Positions 26,490 to 35,245 of a stretch of DNA of 64,000 nucleotides are shown here, in pieces. Source of the stretch: Betaproteobacteria bacterium GR16-43 (GTDB taxonomy: Bacteria > Pseudomonadota > Gammaproteobacteria > Burkholderiales > Usitatibacteraceae). Below the pieces are notes generated by a model, which did no database searches, was not told the origin of the DNA, and saw nothing but the letters and a program-made list of their open reading frames with translations. The position numbers were made by a program, and so were the translations under genes. The stretch is taken from assembly GCA_001953215.1 (NCBI GenBank), contig CP019169.1, forward strand, positions 1,488,001-1,552,000, in the 5' to 3' direction. Every line of letters begins with the position of its first letter. Within the stretch, counting starts at the first letter, position 1.

Positions 26490-26957
26490 GCGCGCCGCTC
26501 GAGGTTCGGACCCCACGCTCGGCCATGCACACCGCACCAAATGTGCGCCGCGTGGCGCCGTCGGCGGTGCATCCCACGGGCTACGCACCCCTCTGCGTCA
26601 AGGGCGGCCTGGGCGTGGACTCGCTCGCGGCCTTCGGCGGGCCCGGTGGCGCGTACCTTGCTGTGATTGGGGGGGCGGCCGCGGCCTCCATGCGCAAGTG
26701 GAGGCCCGGGCCCGGGGGAACAGGGAGGATGCCCTTAGGCGCCTTGGGGTGTTAAAATAATCGTCTTTGCCCGGTAACAAATAGTTTGGGCACTGTTAGT
26801 GCTACCAGTGCCGGGTTCGGTTAAAGTAGCGCCCGGCCAGTAGGCCCCCAGATAGACAGCCTCAAGGCTGCAGGGGCAGAAATCGCGGCCCCCACAAGGG
26901 GCTGTCCGTACCAGACCCGCCCAGGACGCGGGCCGGCTTCAGAGTGAGGGTCCCGAA
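26490..26957 (+). promoter_or_regulatory. 468-bp non-coding region and leader of the tonB operon
   Basis: No convincing gene. It contains a hairpin at 26683-26706 (GGCCTCCA stem, 8-base loop), an A/T-rich TAAAAT at 26753-26758 that could be a -10 box, an inverted repeat GGCACTG-N10-CAGTGCC at 26789-26812 and further GC-rich stem candidates before a GTG start. If transcription begins near 26765 the leader is about 190 bases. No Fur box or known riboswitch consensus was recognised. Confidence 0.4.
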
Positions 26958-27584
26958 GTGGATTACGCCGATCAGCAGAGAAGCTGGGGGAAGCATGCCC
27001 CGAGCATCATCTTCGTCATCATCCTCCACATCTTGGTGGGGTATGCCTTGGTCTCCGGCCTTGCCCGCAAGGTGGTCGATGTCATCAAGCAGCCCCTCGA
27101 AACCAAGATCATCGAGGAGGTGAAGAAGGTCATTCCGGATACGCCGCCGCCGCCGCCGCCCAAGCTGGCGACGCCGCCGCCGCCGTTCATTCCCCCGCCG
27201 GAAGTGAACATCGTGGTTCCCATCCAGCAGACGCAGGCGGCCATCACCACGACGACCACCGAGCGCCCGCCGCCCGGCCCGCCGCCCGTGGCCCAGCCGC
27301 AGCCGACCACGCAGCCCGCCGTTCGCCGCAACTTCTCGCCGGTCAGCCGGGTGCAGGTGATCTTCCCGCGCGATGCCATCAAGAAGGGCATCGACAGCGG
27401 CACCGTCGTGGCCCACGCGTACGTGCAGCCGGACGGCACCGTGAGGGAAGTGCGCATCGTGAGCGCGCAGCCTTCCCGCGTGTTCGACCGCGAGGTGATC
27501 CGCGCGCTGTCGCAATGGCGCTTCGCCCCGGAGCCCGTGGGCTTCATCGCCGAATTCGAGCTCAACTTCAAGCTGACGGACTAG
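26958..27584 (+). CDS. tonB: TonB family energy transducer
   Basis: 208 residues from a GTG start. N-terminal anchor SIIFVIILHILVGYAL with the Ser/His pattern used for ExbB contact, a Pro-rich periplasmic linker (PPPPPPKLATPPPPF and PPPGPPPVAQPQP) and a C-terminal TonB box-binding domain with AYVQPDGTVREVRIVSAQP and FDREVIRALSQWRFAP. It transmits proton-motive energy to outer-membrane receptors. First gene of an operon with exbB and two exbD genes; no receptor gene is nearby. Confidence 0.93.
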   Translation: MDYADQQRSWGKHAPSIIFVIILHILVGYALVSGLARKVVDVIKQPLETKIIEEVKKVIPDTPPPPPPKLATPPPPFIPPPEVNIVVPIQQTQAAITTTTTERPPPGPPPVAQPQPTTQPAVRRNFSPVSRVQVIFPRDAIKKGIDSGTVVAHAYVQPDGTVREVRIVSAQPSRVFDREVIRALSQWRFAPEPVGFIAEFELNFKLTD

Positions 27585-27635
27585 CGTCCGCCGCCCCCCT
27601 TTAGCACCAGCAAACAGGAACAAAAGGAGAATGTC

Positions 27636-28508
27636 ATGCAACTGATCAGCCGACTGCCCGCGCTCATTGCGGCCTTTCTTATCGCATGTGTGCCGGCAGT
27701 GACCATGCTGGTCGCGCCCCAGGCCGCGCTTGCCCAGGCGCCCGCGACGGAGCCCGCGAAACCCGCGGAAGCCGCCCCGGCGCCGGCTGCGGCCAAGGCC
27801 CCGCCGCCCGTGGCCACGACCGAGAAGGAATCGGTCGAGAATCCGTACGGCATCGAAGCGATGTGGAAGCAGGGTGACTTCGTGACCAAGGGCACGTTGA
27901 TCATCCTGATCATCATGTCGATGGGCTCGTGGTACATCATGTTCGTGAAGGTCTACGAGCAGTTCAAGCTCTTCCGCGAAGCCCGCAGCGTGATGACGAC
28001 GTTCTGGTCCGCTGGTTCGGTCCAGGAAGGCGTCGCCACCCTCAAGGAAGGCAGCCCGTTCCGCTATGTCGCCGAGCAGGGCGTGAAGGCCACGTCGCAC
28101 CACGAGGGCAAGCTCCTCGAGACGATCGACCTCAACACCTGGGTCACGATGTCCATCCAGCGCGCGGTGGAGAACGTCTCCTCCCGCCTCCAGGACGGCC
28201 TCGCGTTCCTCGCCACGGTCGGCTCCACGGCTCCGTTCGTCGGCCTCTTCGGCACGGTGTGGGGCATCTACCACGCGCTGACCGCCATCGGCATCGCCGG
28301 CCAGGCCTCGATCGACAAGGTCGCGGGCCCGGTGGGTGAAGCGCTGATCATGACGGCCTTCGGCCTCGCGGTCGCGGTGCCCGCGGTGCTGGGCTACAAC
28401 TGGCTGGTCCGTCGCAACAAGGTGGCCATGGAGTTCCTGCGCACGTTCAGCGCGGACCTCCACATGGTGCTCATGAGCGGTACCGCCAAGAAGGTCGGAA
28501 CGAGGTAA
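27636..28508 (+). CDS. exbB: MotA/TolQ/ExbB proton channel protein
   Basis: 290 residues. The N-terminal extension has a signal-like segment then a Pro/Ala-rich stretch (residues 35-65), as in long ExbB forms. TM1 is LIILIIMSMGSWYIMFVKVYEQF; the core motif LAFLATVGSTAPFVGLFGTVWGIYHAL lies across residues 188-214, followed by the third helix EALIMTAFGLAVAVPAVLGYN. Forms the pentameric channel with ExbD. Confidence 0.94.
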   Translation: MQLISRLPALIAAFLIACVPAVTMLVAPQAALAQAPATEPAKPAEAAPAPAAAKAPPPVATTEKESVENPYGIEAMWKQGDFVTKGTLIILIIMSMGSWYIMFVKVYEQFKLFREARSVMTTFWSAGSVQEGVATLKEGSPFRYVAEQGVKATSHHEGKLLETIDLNTWVTMSIQRAVENVSSRLQDGLAFLATVGSTAPFVGLFGTVWGIYHALTAIGIAGQASIDKVAGPVGEALIMTAFGLAVAVPAVLGYNWLVRRNKVAMEFLRTFSADLHMVLMSGTAKKVGTR

Positions 28509-28511
28509 GCC

Positions 28512-28946
28512 ATGGCCGTCACTGTCGGTCAATCCGACGCGGAAGCCCAGCAGGAGGTGATGTCCGCCATCAACACCACGCCCCTCGTGGACGTGATGCT
28601 GGTGCTGCTCATCATCTTCCTGATCACGATTCCCGCGATCATCCAGCAGGTTCCGGTGGTGCTGCCCGACGAGCGCAACATCCCGAACCAGACGAAGCCG
28701 GAGAACATCGTCATCGCGATCAACAAGGATGGCGACGTGTTCTGGAACATGGAGCTCGTGCCGGATTCCAAGGCCCTCTTCGAGAAGCTGAAGAAGGTCG
28801 CCGTGATCCAGCCGCAGCCCGAGGTGCACATCCGCGCCGACCAGGAAACGCGCTACGAGGCCGTCGGCCGCGTGGTGGCCACCTGCCAGCGCGCGTCGAT
28901 CCTCAAGATCGGCTTCATCACGCAGCCGCCGCCCCTGGGCGGCTGA
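28512..28946 (+). CDS. exbD: biopolymer transport protein ExbD (first copy)
   Basis: 144 residues, starting four bases after exbB. The single helix follows INTTPLVDVMLVLLIIFLIT, which holds the protonatable Asp. The periplasmic domain ends IRADQETRYEAVGRVVATCQRA and IGFITQPP. One of two ExbD copies in the operon. Confidence 0.94.
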   Translation: MAVTVGQSDAEAQQEVMSAINTTPLVDVMLVLLIIFLITIPAIIQQVPVVLPDERNIPNQTKPENIVIAINKDGDVFWNMELVPDSKALFEKLKKVAVIQPQPEVHIRADQETRYEAVGRVVATCQRASILKIGFITQPPPLGG

Positions 28947-28967
28947 CGCGGCAAGAAAGGAAACACC

Positions 28968-29399
28968 ATGGGTATGAACGTAGGCTCCGGTGGGGGCGAC
29001 GCCGATCCGGATGTGATGCTGGACATCAACACCACGCCGCTGATCGACGTGATGCTGGTGCTCATCATCATGCTGATCATCACCATCCCGATCCAGACGC
29101 ACGCGGTGAAGCTGAACATGCCGGTGGGTACTCCGCCTCCGCCGCCCGTGCCCCCGGTCGTGATCCAGCTGGACGTGGACTTCGACGGCACGGTCCTCTG
29201 GAACGGGGAGATCGTCTCCGACCGCCCCACGCTCGACCAGCGTTTCCGCAACGCGGCCACGCTTGAAGTCCAGCCCGAGTTCCACCTGCGTCCCAACAAG
29301 CTCGTGAAGTACAAGAGCGTGGCCGGAGTGATGGCCTCGGCGCAGAGCCACGGCATCACCAAGATCGGCCTGGTGGGCGCCGAACAATTCCTCGACTGA
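28968..29399 (+). CDS. exbD: biopolymer transport protein ExbD (second copy)
   Basis: 143 residues with DINTTPLIDVMLVLIIMLII carrying the same membrane Asp, and periplasmic LRPNKLVKYKSVAGVMASAQ. Divergent from copy one in the loop after the helix (HAVKLNMPVGTPPPPPVPPV). Tandem ExbD genes occur in Xanthomonas-type TonB systems, where the second copy has a substrate-specific role; whether that holds here is unknown. Confidence 0.94.
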   Translation: MGMNVGSGGGDADPDVMLDINTTPLIDVMLVLIIMLIITIPIQTHAVKLNMPVGTPPPPPVPPVVIQLDVDFDGTVLWNGEIVSDRPTLDQRFRNAATLEVQPEFHLRPNKLVKYKSVAGVMASAQSHGITKIGLVGAEQFLD

Positions 29400-29410
29400 G
29401 GCGCTCAACC

Positions 29411-30610
29411 ATGTCCCGTACGCTTCGCGCGGCGACCGCCGCCGCCTTCCTCATGTTGTCGGGAGCGGCCTTCGTCGCTTCCGCCCAGCAATCGGTCCGG
29501 CCCGAGGTGGGCAACCCGCTCAAGGTCGCGCAGGGCCTGACCAAGGCGGGCAAGCACCGGGAGGCCCTCGCGGAAATCGCCAAGGCCGACGCGGCCGGCG
29601 GCAAGACCGCGTACGAGAACCTGCTGATCAACCAGATGCGCGGCAGCGTCGCGGCCCAGGCGGGCGACAACGAGACGGCGATGAAGGCGTTCGACGCCGT
29701 CCTCGCCTCGGGCAACCTGCCCGCCGGCGAGCAGCAGAAATACCTGCAGGCGCTCTCGGGCATCGCCTACCGGGCCAAGGACTATCCGAAGGCCATCACG
29801 TACGCGACCAAGTACCGCACCGTCGGTGGCACCGATCCGGCGATCCGCACCGTGCTGCTGCAGTCCTACTTCCTCACCAACGACTGCGGCAACGTGAGCA
29901 AGATGGTCGGCGACGTGGAATCGCGCAAGCCCACCGAGGAAGAACTCCAGATCCTCGCCAACTGCCACCTGAAGCAGAAGGACAGCGGCGGCTACGTGAA
30001 CGCGATGGAGAAGCTCGCCACGTACTACCCGAAGAAGGAGTACTGGACGGATCTCCTGAACCGCGTGCAGAAGAAGCCCGGCTTCTCCGATCGCCTGGCG
30101 CTGGACGTCTACCGCCTCAAGGCGGCGACCGGCAACATCACCAGCGCCGCCGACTACATGGAAATGGCGCAGCTCTCGCTGCAGGCCGGCATTCCCGCCG
30201 AGGCCAAGAACGTGGTCGACAAGGGCTACGCCGCGAAGGTGCTCGGCGTCGGCGCGGAAGCCGATCGCCAGAAGCGCCTGCGCGACCTCGTCGAGAAGTC
30301 CCTCGCCGACGCGAAGAAGGCCCGTCCCGCGCTGGAGGCCGAAGCGCAGGCCGCCAAGGAAGGCACGGACCTGGTGAAGATCGGTGCCAACTACGTGTAC
30401 GAAGGTAGTGCCGACAAAGGTATCAAGATGATGGAAGAAGGCGTGAAGCGCGGGGGCCTCAAGCGACCCGACGACGCCAAGCTCCAATTGGGTGAAGCAC
30501 TTATCCAGGCGGGGCAGCGCGGCAAAGCTGTCAACGTGCTGAAGGACGTGAAAGGCACGGACGGAACGGCCGATCTCGCGCGTCTCTGGAGCCTACTCGC
30601 CCAGAGGTAA
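29411..30610 (+). CDS. periplasmic tetratricopeptide-repeat protein
   Basis: 399 residues with signal peptide (LRAATAAAFLMLSGAAFVASA). Helical repeat pattern throughout: GLTKAGKHREALAEIAKADA, AFDAVLASGNLPAGEQQKY, ILANCHLKQKDSGGYVNAM, and ALIQAGQRGKAVNVLKDV. It lies eleven bases behind the second exbD and so belongs to the TonB operon; TPR proteins at this position are frequent in beta- and gammaproteobacteria and may couple the complex to the envelope. No catalytic motif. Confidence 0.85.
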   Translation: MSRTLRAATAAAFLMLSGAAFVASAQQSVRPEVGNPLKVAQGLTKAGKHREALAEIAKADAAGGKTAYENLLINQMRGSVAAQAGDNETAMKAFDAVLASGNLPAGEQQKYLQALSGIAYRAKDYPKAITYATKYRTVGGTDPAIRTVLLQSYFLTNDCGNVSKMVGDVESRKPTEEELQILANCHLKQKDSGGYVNAMEKLATYYPKKEYWTDLLNRVQKKPGFSDRLALDVYRLKAATGNITSAADYMEMAQLSLQAGIPAEAKNVVDKGYAAKVLGVGAEADRQKRLRDLVEKSLADAKKARPALEAEAQAAKEGTDLVKIGANYVYEGSADKGIKMMEEGVKRGGLKRPDDAKLQLGEALIQAGQRGKAVNVLKDVKGTDGTADLARLWSLLAQR

Positions 30611-30643
30611 TCCGGTTACAGTCTCCTCTTCACCGGAGGGGAC

Positions 30644-32602
30644 ATGACCGAACCAGACGCGCTGACGGACGATCAGCGCCGCAAGGTCGAAGAGTTCGTC
30701 GAAGAGGAAGAAGGCGCCATCAGCCGCTACAAGGGCTGGCTCGCGACCTTCCTCACCGCCGTCGCCGTCGCCTCCTCCGCGTTCCACCTGTTCATCGCCT
30801 CGCCCTGGGGCATCGTGCGCACGGACTACCTGCGCGGCATCCACGTCGGCATCGTCCTGTTCCTCACGTTCATGATGTTCCCCGTCGCGCGGCGCTTCCG
30901 GCACCGCTTGATGTGGTTCGACGTGGTCCTCGCGCTGGTGGCGCTATCGACCATCGTCTACATGCTGCTGGGCGGCGATGCCTTCGCGGACCGCACGACC
31001 ACGCCGACCGCCTGGGACCAGGCGATGGGCATCGCCTTGATCGTCCTCGTGATCGAGGCCACGCGCCGTACGTCTGGCTGGATCATGCCGTTCGTGATCG
31101 GCCTCTTCCTCGCCTACGCCTTCGCCGGGCCGTACCTGCCGAGCCCGTGGACCCATCGCGGCTACGACGTCGCGCGGCTCGTCGGGCACATGTACATGAC
31201 GCTCGAGGGCATCTTCGGCGTGGCGGTCGACGTGTCGGCCACGCTGATCATCCTGTTCACCATCTACGGCGCCTTTCTTCAATACTCCGGCGCCGGCAAG
31301 TTCTTCCTCGACTTCTCCTTCGCGCTGCTGGGCGGCAAGACGACGAGCTCGGGCCGCGCGGTCGTGCTCGCTTCTTTCCTGCTGGGCGGGCCGTCGGGCT
31401 CCGGTGTCGCGACCACGGTGACCATCGGGTCGGTCGCCTATCCGATGCTGCAACGCGCCGGCTACGAGAAGAACGCGGCCGGCGGGCTGCTCGCCGCGGG
31501 CGGCTTGGGCGCCATTCTCTCGCCGCCGGTGCTGGGTGCCGCCGCGTTCCTGATCGCCGAGTTCCTCAAGGTCTCGTACCTCGAGGTGATCAAGATGGCG
31601 ACCATCCCGACGGTGCTCTACTACTTCTCGCTCTTCCTCATGGTCGAGCTGGATGCGCGCAAGTACGGGATGAGCCAGGAGGTCTTCGAGAAGGTCGAGA
31701 GCGCCTGGTCGTTGTCGAAGCGTTACTGGTTCCACTTCCTGTCGCTGGTCTCGATCGTCTTCTTCATGCTGTGGGGCTTCTCGCCCACGCTCTCGGTGTT
31801 CTGGGCGACCGTGACCGCATTCGTCGTGAGCTTCCTCGACCGCGACTCCGCGATGGTCCCGAAGCGCGTGGTGCAGGCGATGGAGGCCGGGACCACGGGC
31901 GTCCTCAACGTCGCGGCCACATGCGCGTCGGCCGGCCTCATCGTGGGCGTGGTGACGCTCACGGGGCTGGGCCTCAAGTTCTCCTCGATCGTGATCGACT
32001 ACGCCGGCGGCAGCCTGGCGCTCACCGCGCTCTACACGGCGCTCATCGTCTGGATCGTGGGCCTCGCGGTCCCGGTGACGGCGTCGTACATCATCTGCGC
32101 GGTGATCACCGCGCCCGCGCTCATCACGCTCGGCGTGCCGGATTTCGCCGCGCACATGTTCATCTTCTACTACGCGTTGCTCTCCGAAGTGTCGCCGCCC
32201 ACGGCGCTGTCCTGCTTCGCGGCCGCCGCGATCACGGGCGGGGATCCCTACAAGACGACGCTGCAGGCGTGGAAGTACACGATGCCGGCCTTCGTCGTGC
32301 CGTTCTTCTTCGTGCTCGACCCGATGGGCTCCGGCATCCTGCTGCAGCTGCCGAAGGGCGGAAGCTGGGCCGAGGTGGCGGTCGTGGTGTTCTTCTGCTT
32401 CGCGGCCATCGCCGCGCTCGCCGCCGGCCTGCAGGGCTGGCTGCTGATGAAGACCAACCTGCTCGAGCGCGCGCTCCTCATCGGGGGCGGGCTGCTCATC
32501 ATCGTGCCCGCCAACTACCTCGATGACGTCGGTCTCGGCCTGGCGGTCCTGGCGCTCGCGCTGCAGTACGGCCGGCGACGAAAGATGCTCTCCACCGCGT
32601 GA
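30644..32602 (+). CDS. TRAP transporter fused permease (TAXI type)
   Basis: 652 residues with small (4TM) and large (12TM) subunits in one chain: EEGAISRYKGWLATFLTAVAVAS at the start, IMPFVIGLFLAYAFAGPYLP, and the DctM-like core LLGGPSGSGVATTVTIGS with AGGLLAAGGLGAILSPPVLGAAAFL and later GLAVPVTASYIICAVITAPAL and SEVSPPTALSCFAAAAI. Fused permeases of this type work with TAXI solute receptors for C4 acids, glutamate or other carboxylates. No receptor gene is present here, and the downstream enzyme gene is broken. Confidence 0.93.
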   Translation: MTEPDALTDDQRRKVEEFVEEEEGAISRYKGWLATFLTAVAVASSAFHLFIASPWGIVRTDYLRGIHVGIVLFLTFMMFPVARRFRHRLMWFDVVLALVALSTIVYMLLGGDAFADRTTTPTAWDQAMGIALIVLVIEATRRTSGWIMPFVIGLFLAYAFAGPYLPSPWTHRGYDVARLVGHMYMTLEGIFGVAVDVSATLIILFTIYGAFLQYSGAGKFFLDFSFALLGGKTTSSGRAVVLASFLLGGPSGSGVATTVTIGSVAYPMLQRAGYEKNAAGGLLAAGGLGAILSPPVLGAAAFLIAEFLKVSYLEVIKMATIPTVLYYFSLFLMVELDARKYGMSQEVFEKVESAWSLSKRYWFHFLSLVSIVFFMLWGFSPTLSVFWATVTAFVVSFLDRDSAMVPKRVVQAMEAGTTGVLNVAATCASAGLIVGVVTLTGLGLKFSSIVIDYAGGSLALTALYTALIVWIVGLAVPVTASYIICAVITAPALITLGVPDFAAHMFIFYYALLSEVSPPTALSCFAAAAITGGDPYKTTLQAWKYTMPAFVVPFFFVLDPMGSGILLQLPKGGSWAEVAVVVFFCFAAIAALAAGLQGWLLMKTNLLERALLIGGGLLIIVPANYLDDVGLGLAVLALALQYGRRRKMLSTA

Positions 32603-32846
32603 AGTCGATCCGGGCCTGCTCGGCAAGTCCAGCGTCTCGGGCACGGACCTTCGCTACAATCTCACCTGGCACGATTGGATGAACCTGGAAAGCCTGATCA
32701 CCGTGAGCCGAGCGATCCGCGCAGCCGCCCACGCCCGCACCGATTCGCGGGGCGCGCATTTCCGCGAGGATTTCCCCGAGCCCGGCTCGCTCGAGACCTC
32801 CGCTTTCTCGCGCGTGCGTCCCGGCGAAAGCCCGCTCGCCGCATGA
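32601..32846 (+). pseudogene. C-terminal remnant of a fumarate reductase/SdhA-type flavoprotein
   Basis: An open frame directly after the TRAP permease stop reads LLGKSSVSGTDLRYNLTWHDWMNL, then SRAIRAAAHARTDSRGAHFREDFPE, the helical C-terminal end of succinate dehydrogenase/fumarate reductase flavoprotein subunits. About 80 residues survive with no start codon of their own and no FAD domain. It ends in ATGA, overlapping the Ldh2 gene start, so the original gene coupling is preserved. A deletion between the permease gene and this fragment explains it. Confidence 0.75.
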
Positions 32847-33862
32847 GCGCGCGCATTCCCGTCGCCGAACTCGAACGCCTGATGGCCGCGGCCATCGAGC
32901 GCAGCGGCGCCACGGCCGCCATGGCGAAGGCCACCGCGCGAGCCCTGGCCACGGCGGAGCTGGATGGCATCGCGTCGCACGGCGCATCGCGCGTGCCCCA
33001 GTACTGCGGCCACGTGAAGAACGGGCGGGCGAATGGCGCGGCCGTCCCCGTCGTGGCGCGCGACTCGAAAGCCGCTTGTCTTGTCGACGCGGGTCGCGGC
33101 CTTGCGTTCGAGGCCTGCACGTTCGCGGCGCTCGAGGCGATCCGCCGCGCGAAGACCTATGGCGTGTCCTTCGTCGCGGTCACCAACAGCAATCACTTCG
33201 GTGCGGCCGCGTTCCACGTCGAGGCGATCGCCGCCGCGGGACTCGTGGGCCTCGCCTTCGGCAACTCGCCCGCCGCCATGCCCGCGTGGGGCGGCAAGCG
33301 CCCGCTCTTCGGCACCAACCCCATTGCCGCCACGTTTCCGCGCCGCGAGGCCGCGCCGCTCGTGATCGACCTTTCGCTCTCGGAGGTGGCGCGCGGCAAG
33401 ATCATGGTCGCGGCCCGCGACGGGAAACCGATCCCGCACGGCTGGGCGCTGGACCGCGACGGCCAGCCCACGACGGACGCGAAGGCCGCGCTCGACGGCA
33501 GCATGCTGCCCATGGGCGGCGTGAAGGGCGCGATGCTGGCCCTCACCATCGAGCTGCTCGCCTGCGCGCTCTCGGGTGCGGCCTTCGGATTCGAATCGGA
33601 CAGCTTCTTCGTCGAGGAAGGCAAGCCCACGCGCATCGGGCAGGGCTTCCTCGCCATCAACCCGGGCGCGCTCGCCGGGCAGGACGTCTTCCTCGAACGC
33701 GTGGAGACGCTCGTGGCGGCGATGCTCGCGGACGAAGGCGTGCGACTGCCGGGCGAACGCCGCCGCGGCAACCGGGAGCGGGGCCTGCGCGAGGGCGTCG
33801 CGGTGGCACCGGACCTGCTCGCGCGGATCCGCTCGCTCGCCGGCGAGCCTGCGGGCGCCTGA
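32843..33862 (+). CDS. Ldh2/MDH2 family NAD(P)-dependent 2-hydroxyacid dehydrogenase
   Basis: 339 residues, the malate/L-lactate/sulfolactate dehydrogenase family. Family pattern: DGIASHGASRVPQYC near residue 33, SNHFGAAAFHVEA (catalytic His) near 113, GTNPIAATFPR, VIDLSLSEVARGKI and PMGGVKGAMLAL near 216. Substrates in this family include (R)-sulfolactate (ComC), malate, ureidoglycolate and pyrroline carboxylates. It follows the flavoprotein remnant and the TRAP permease, so it probably oxidises the imported hydroxyacid. The start ATG overlaps the fragment stop. Confidence 0.9.
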   Translation: MSARIPVAELERLMAAAIERSGATAAMAKATARALATAELDGIASHGASRVPQYCGHVKNGRANGAAVPVVARDSKAACLVDAGRGLAFEACTFAALEAIRRAKTYGVSFVAVTNSNHFGAAAFHVEAIAAAGLVGLAFGNSPAAMPAWGGKRPLFGTNPIAATFPRREAAPLVIDLSLSEVARGKIMVAARDGKPIPHGWALDRDGQPTTDAKAALDGSMLPMGGVKGAMLALTIELLACALSGAAFGFESDSFFVEEGKPTRIGQGFLAINPGALAGQDVFLERVETLVAAMLADEGVRLPGERRRGNRERGLREGVAVAPDLLARIRSLAGEPAGA

Positions 33863-34350
33863 TGGGTGCCCCGATGCAAGCTTTCCAGGCACGGCTGCGC
33901 GCGCCATTCGGCATGGTCGGCATCGCGGCCGACGAGAAATTCGTGACCGGCATTCGCTACCTCGCCCCCGACGCAACGCCGCTCCCGCCGCCGAAGAACA
34001 CGCTCGCCTACCTCGCCTGCGTGCAGATCCAGGCCTATCTCGAGGATGGCTCCTACGTCTTCGACCTCCCGCTCAAGCTCGCCGGCACGCACCATCGCGT
34101 GCAGGTCTGGCAAGCGATGCAGCGCATCCCGGCGGGCTCGACGCTCACCTATGGCGAGCTCGCGCGCGACATCGGGTCCTCGCCGCGCGCGGTGGGCGGG
34201 GCCTGCGGGGCGAATCCGCTCCCGCTCATCGTTCCGTGCCATCGCGTGGTCGCGGCAGGCGGCGACATCGGCGGCTTCATGGGGCGGCGTGCGGAGGGTT
34301 TCGAGCGATCCATCAAGCGCTGGCTGCTGGAGCATGAAGGCGCTCGCTGA
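33862..34350 (+). CDS. methylated-DNA-protein cysteine methyltransferase
   Basis: 162 residues. Active-site IVPCHRVVA with acceptor Cys, preceded by the helix-turn-helix STLTYGELARDIGSSPRAVGGACGANPLP in pieces and followed by GGFMGRR. Repairs O6-alkylguanine by suicide transfer. The N-terminal domain is short and lacks Ada features. The start is TGATG-coupled to the dehydrogenase and the end overlaps xerD by 17 bases. A start at 33874 is also possible. Confidence 0.93.
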   Translation: MGAPMQAFQARLRAPFGMVGIAADEKFVTGIRYLAPDATPLPPPKNTLAYLACVQIQAYLEDGSYVFDLPLKLAGTHHRVQVWQAMQRIPAGSTLTYGELARDIGSSPRAVGGACGANPLPLIVPCHRVVAAGGDIGGFMGRRAEGFERSIKRWLLEHEGAR

Positions 34351-35245
34351 CGCCGACGCGCGCCTGCTCGACCGGTTCTCCGACGGCCTGTGGCTGAACG
34401 ACGGCCTGTCGAAGAACACGCTCGAAAGCTACCGCCGCGACGTTCGGCAATTCGCGTACTGGCTCACGGACGCCATGGGCAAGCCCCTCATCGACGCGCA
34501 ACCCCAGGATGTGCAGCGCCACCTCGCGTGGCAAGTGGAGACGAAGCAGTCGAAACCGCGCACTACGGGGCGGCTCGTATCGTCGTTGAAGCGTTTCTAC
34601 CAGTTCGCGGTGCGCGAAGGCCTGCGTCGCGACGATCCCACCGTCGACCTCGATTCCCCGCGCATCCCGCGCTCGCTGCCGAAGTCGCTTTCGGAGGCCG
34701 ACGTCGAGTCGCTGCTCGGCGCGCCCGACGTGGAGAGCGACACGGGGCTGCGAGACCGCGCGATGCTGGAGACGCTCTACGCGAGCGGCCTGCGCGTCAC
34801 GGAGCTGGTCACGCTGAAGGGCATCCAGGTGAGCCTCGACATGGGCGTGGTGCGCGTGCTCGGCAAGGGATCGAAGGAGCGCCTGACGCCGCTCGGCGAG
34901 GAGGCGGTCGCGTGGATCGTGCGCTACCAGAAGGAGGCGCGGCCCAAGCTGCTCGGTGCCCGCAAGTCCGACGCGCTCTTCGTCACGGCGCGCGGCTCGC
35001 CGATGACGCGCCAGGCCTTCTGGGGGCTGGTGAAGCGCCACGCCTTCGCGGCCGGCATCCGCCAGCCCATCTCGCCGCACACGCTGCGCCATGCCTTTGC
35101 CACGCACCTCATCAACCACGGGGCGGATCTGCGCGTGGTCCAGATGCTGCTCGGCCACGCGGACATCTCGACCACGCAGATCTACACGCACGTGGCGCGC
35201 GAACGCCTGAAGGCCGTGCACCGCAAGCACCATCCGCGCGGATGA
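34334..35245 (+). CDS. xerD: site-specific tyrosine recombinase XerD
   Basis: 303 residues, matching XerD length. N-terminal SAM-like core-binding domain (LDRFSDGLWLNDGLSKNTLESYRRD in residues 11-36), catalytic domain with ASGLRVTEL (first Arg), GKGSKER (Lys in the beta hairpin), PHTLRHAFATHL (HxxR) and GHADISTTQIYTHV (His and nucleophile Tyr). Resolves chromosome dimers with XerC at dif. Housekeeping context rather than a phage or integron. Confidence 0.95.
   Translation: MKALADADARLLDRFSDGLWLNDGLSKNTLESYRRDVRQFAYWLTDAMGKPLIDAQPQDVQRHLAWQVETKQSKPRTTGRLVSSLKRFYQFAVREGLRRDDPTVDLDSPRIPRSLPKSLSEADVESLLGAPDVESDTGLRDRAMLETLYASGLRVTELVTLKGIQVSLDMGVVRVLGKGSKERLTPLGEEAVAWIVRYQKEARPKLLGARKSDALFVTARGSPMTRQAFWGLVKRHAFAAGIRQPISPHTLRHAFATHLINHGADLRVVQMLLGHADISTTQIYTHVARERLKAVHRKHHPRG

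Noticed and set aside
26490-26760. Continuation of a frame from 25664 to 26755 as a gene
   Set aside because: It is a shadow of the YeiH-type gene in another frame and has no recognisable domain or start.
34334-35245. Phage or integron integrase marking a mobile element
   Set aside because: Length and motifs fit housekeeping XerD, and the neighbours are ordinary chromosomal genes.
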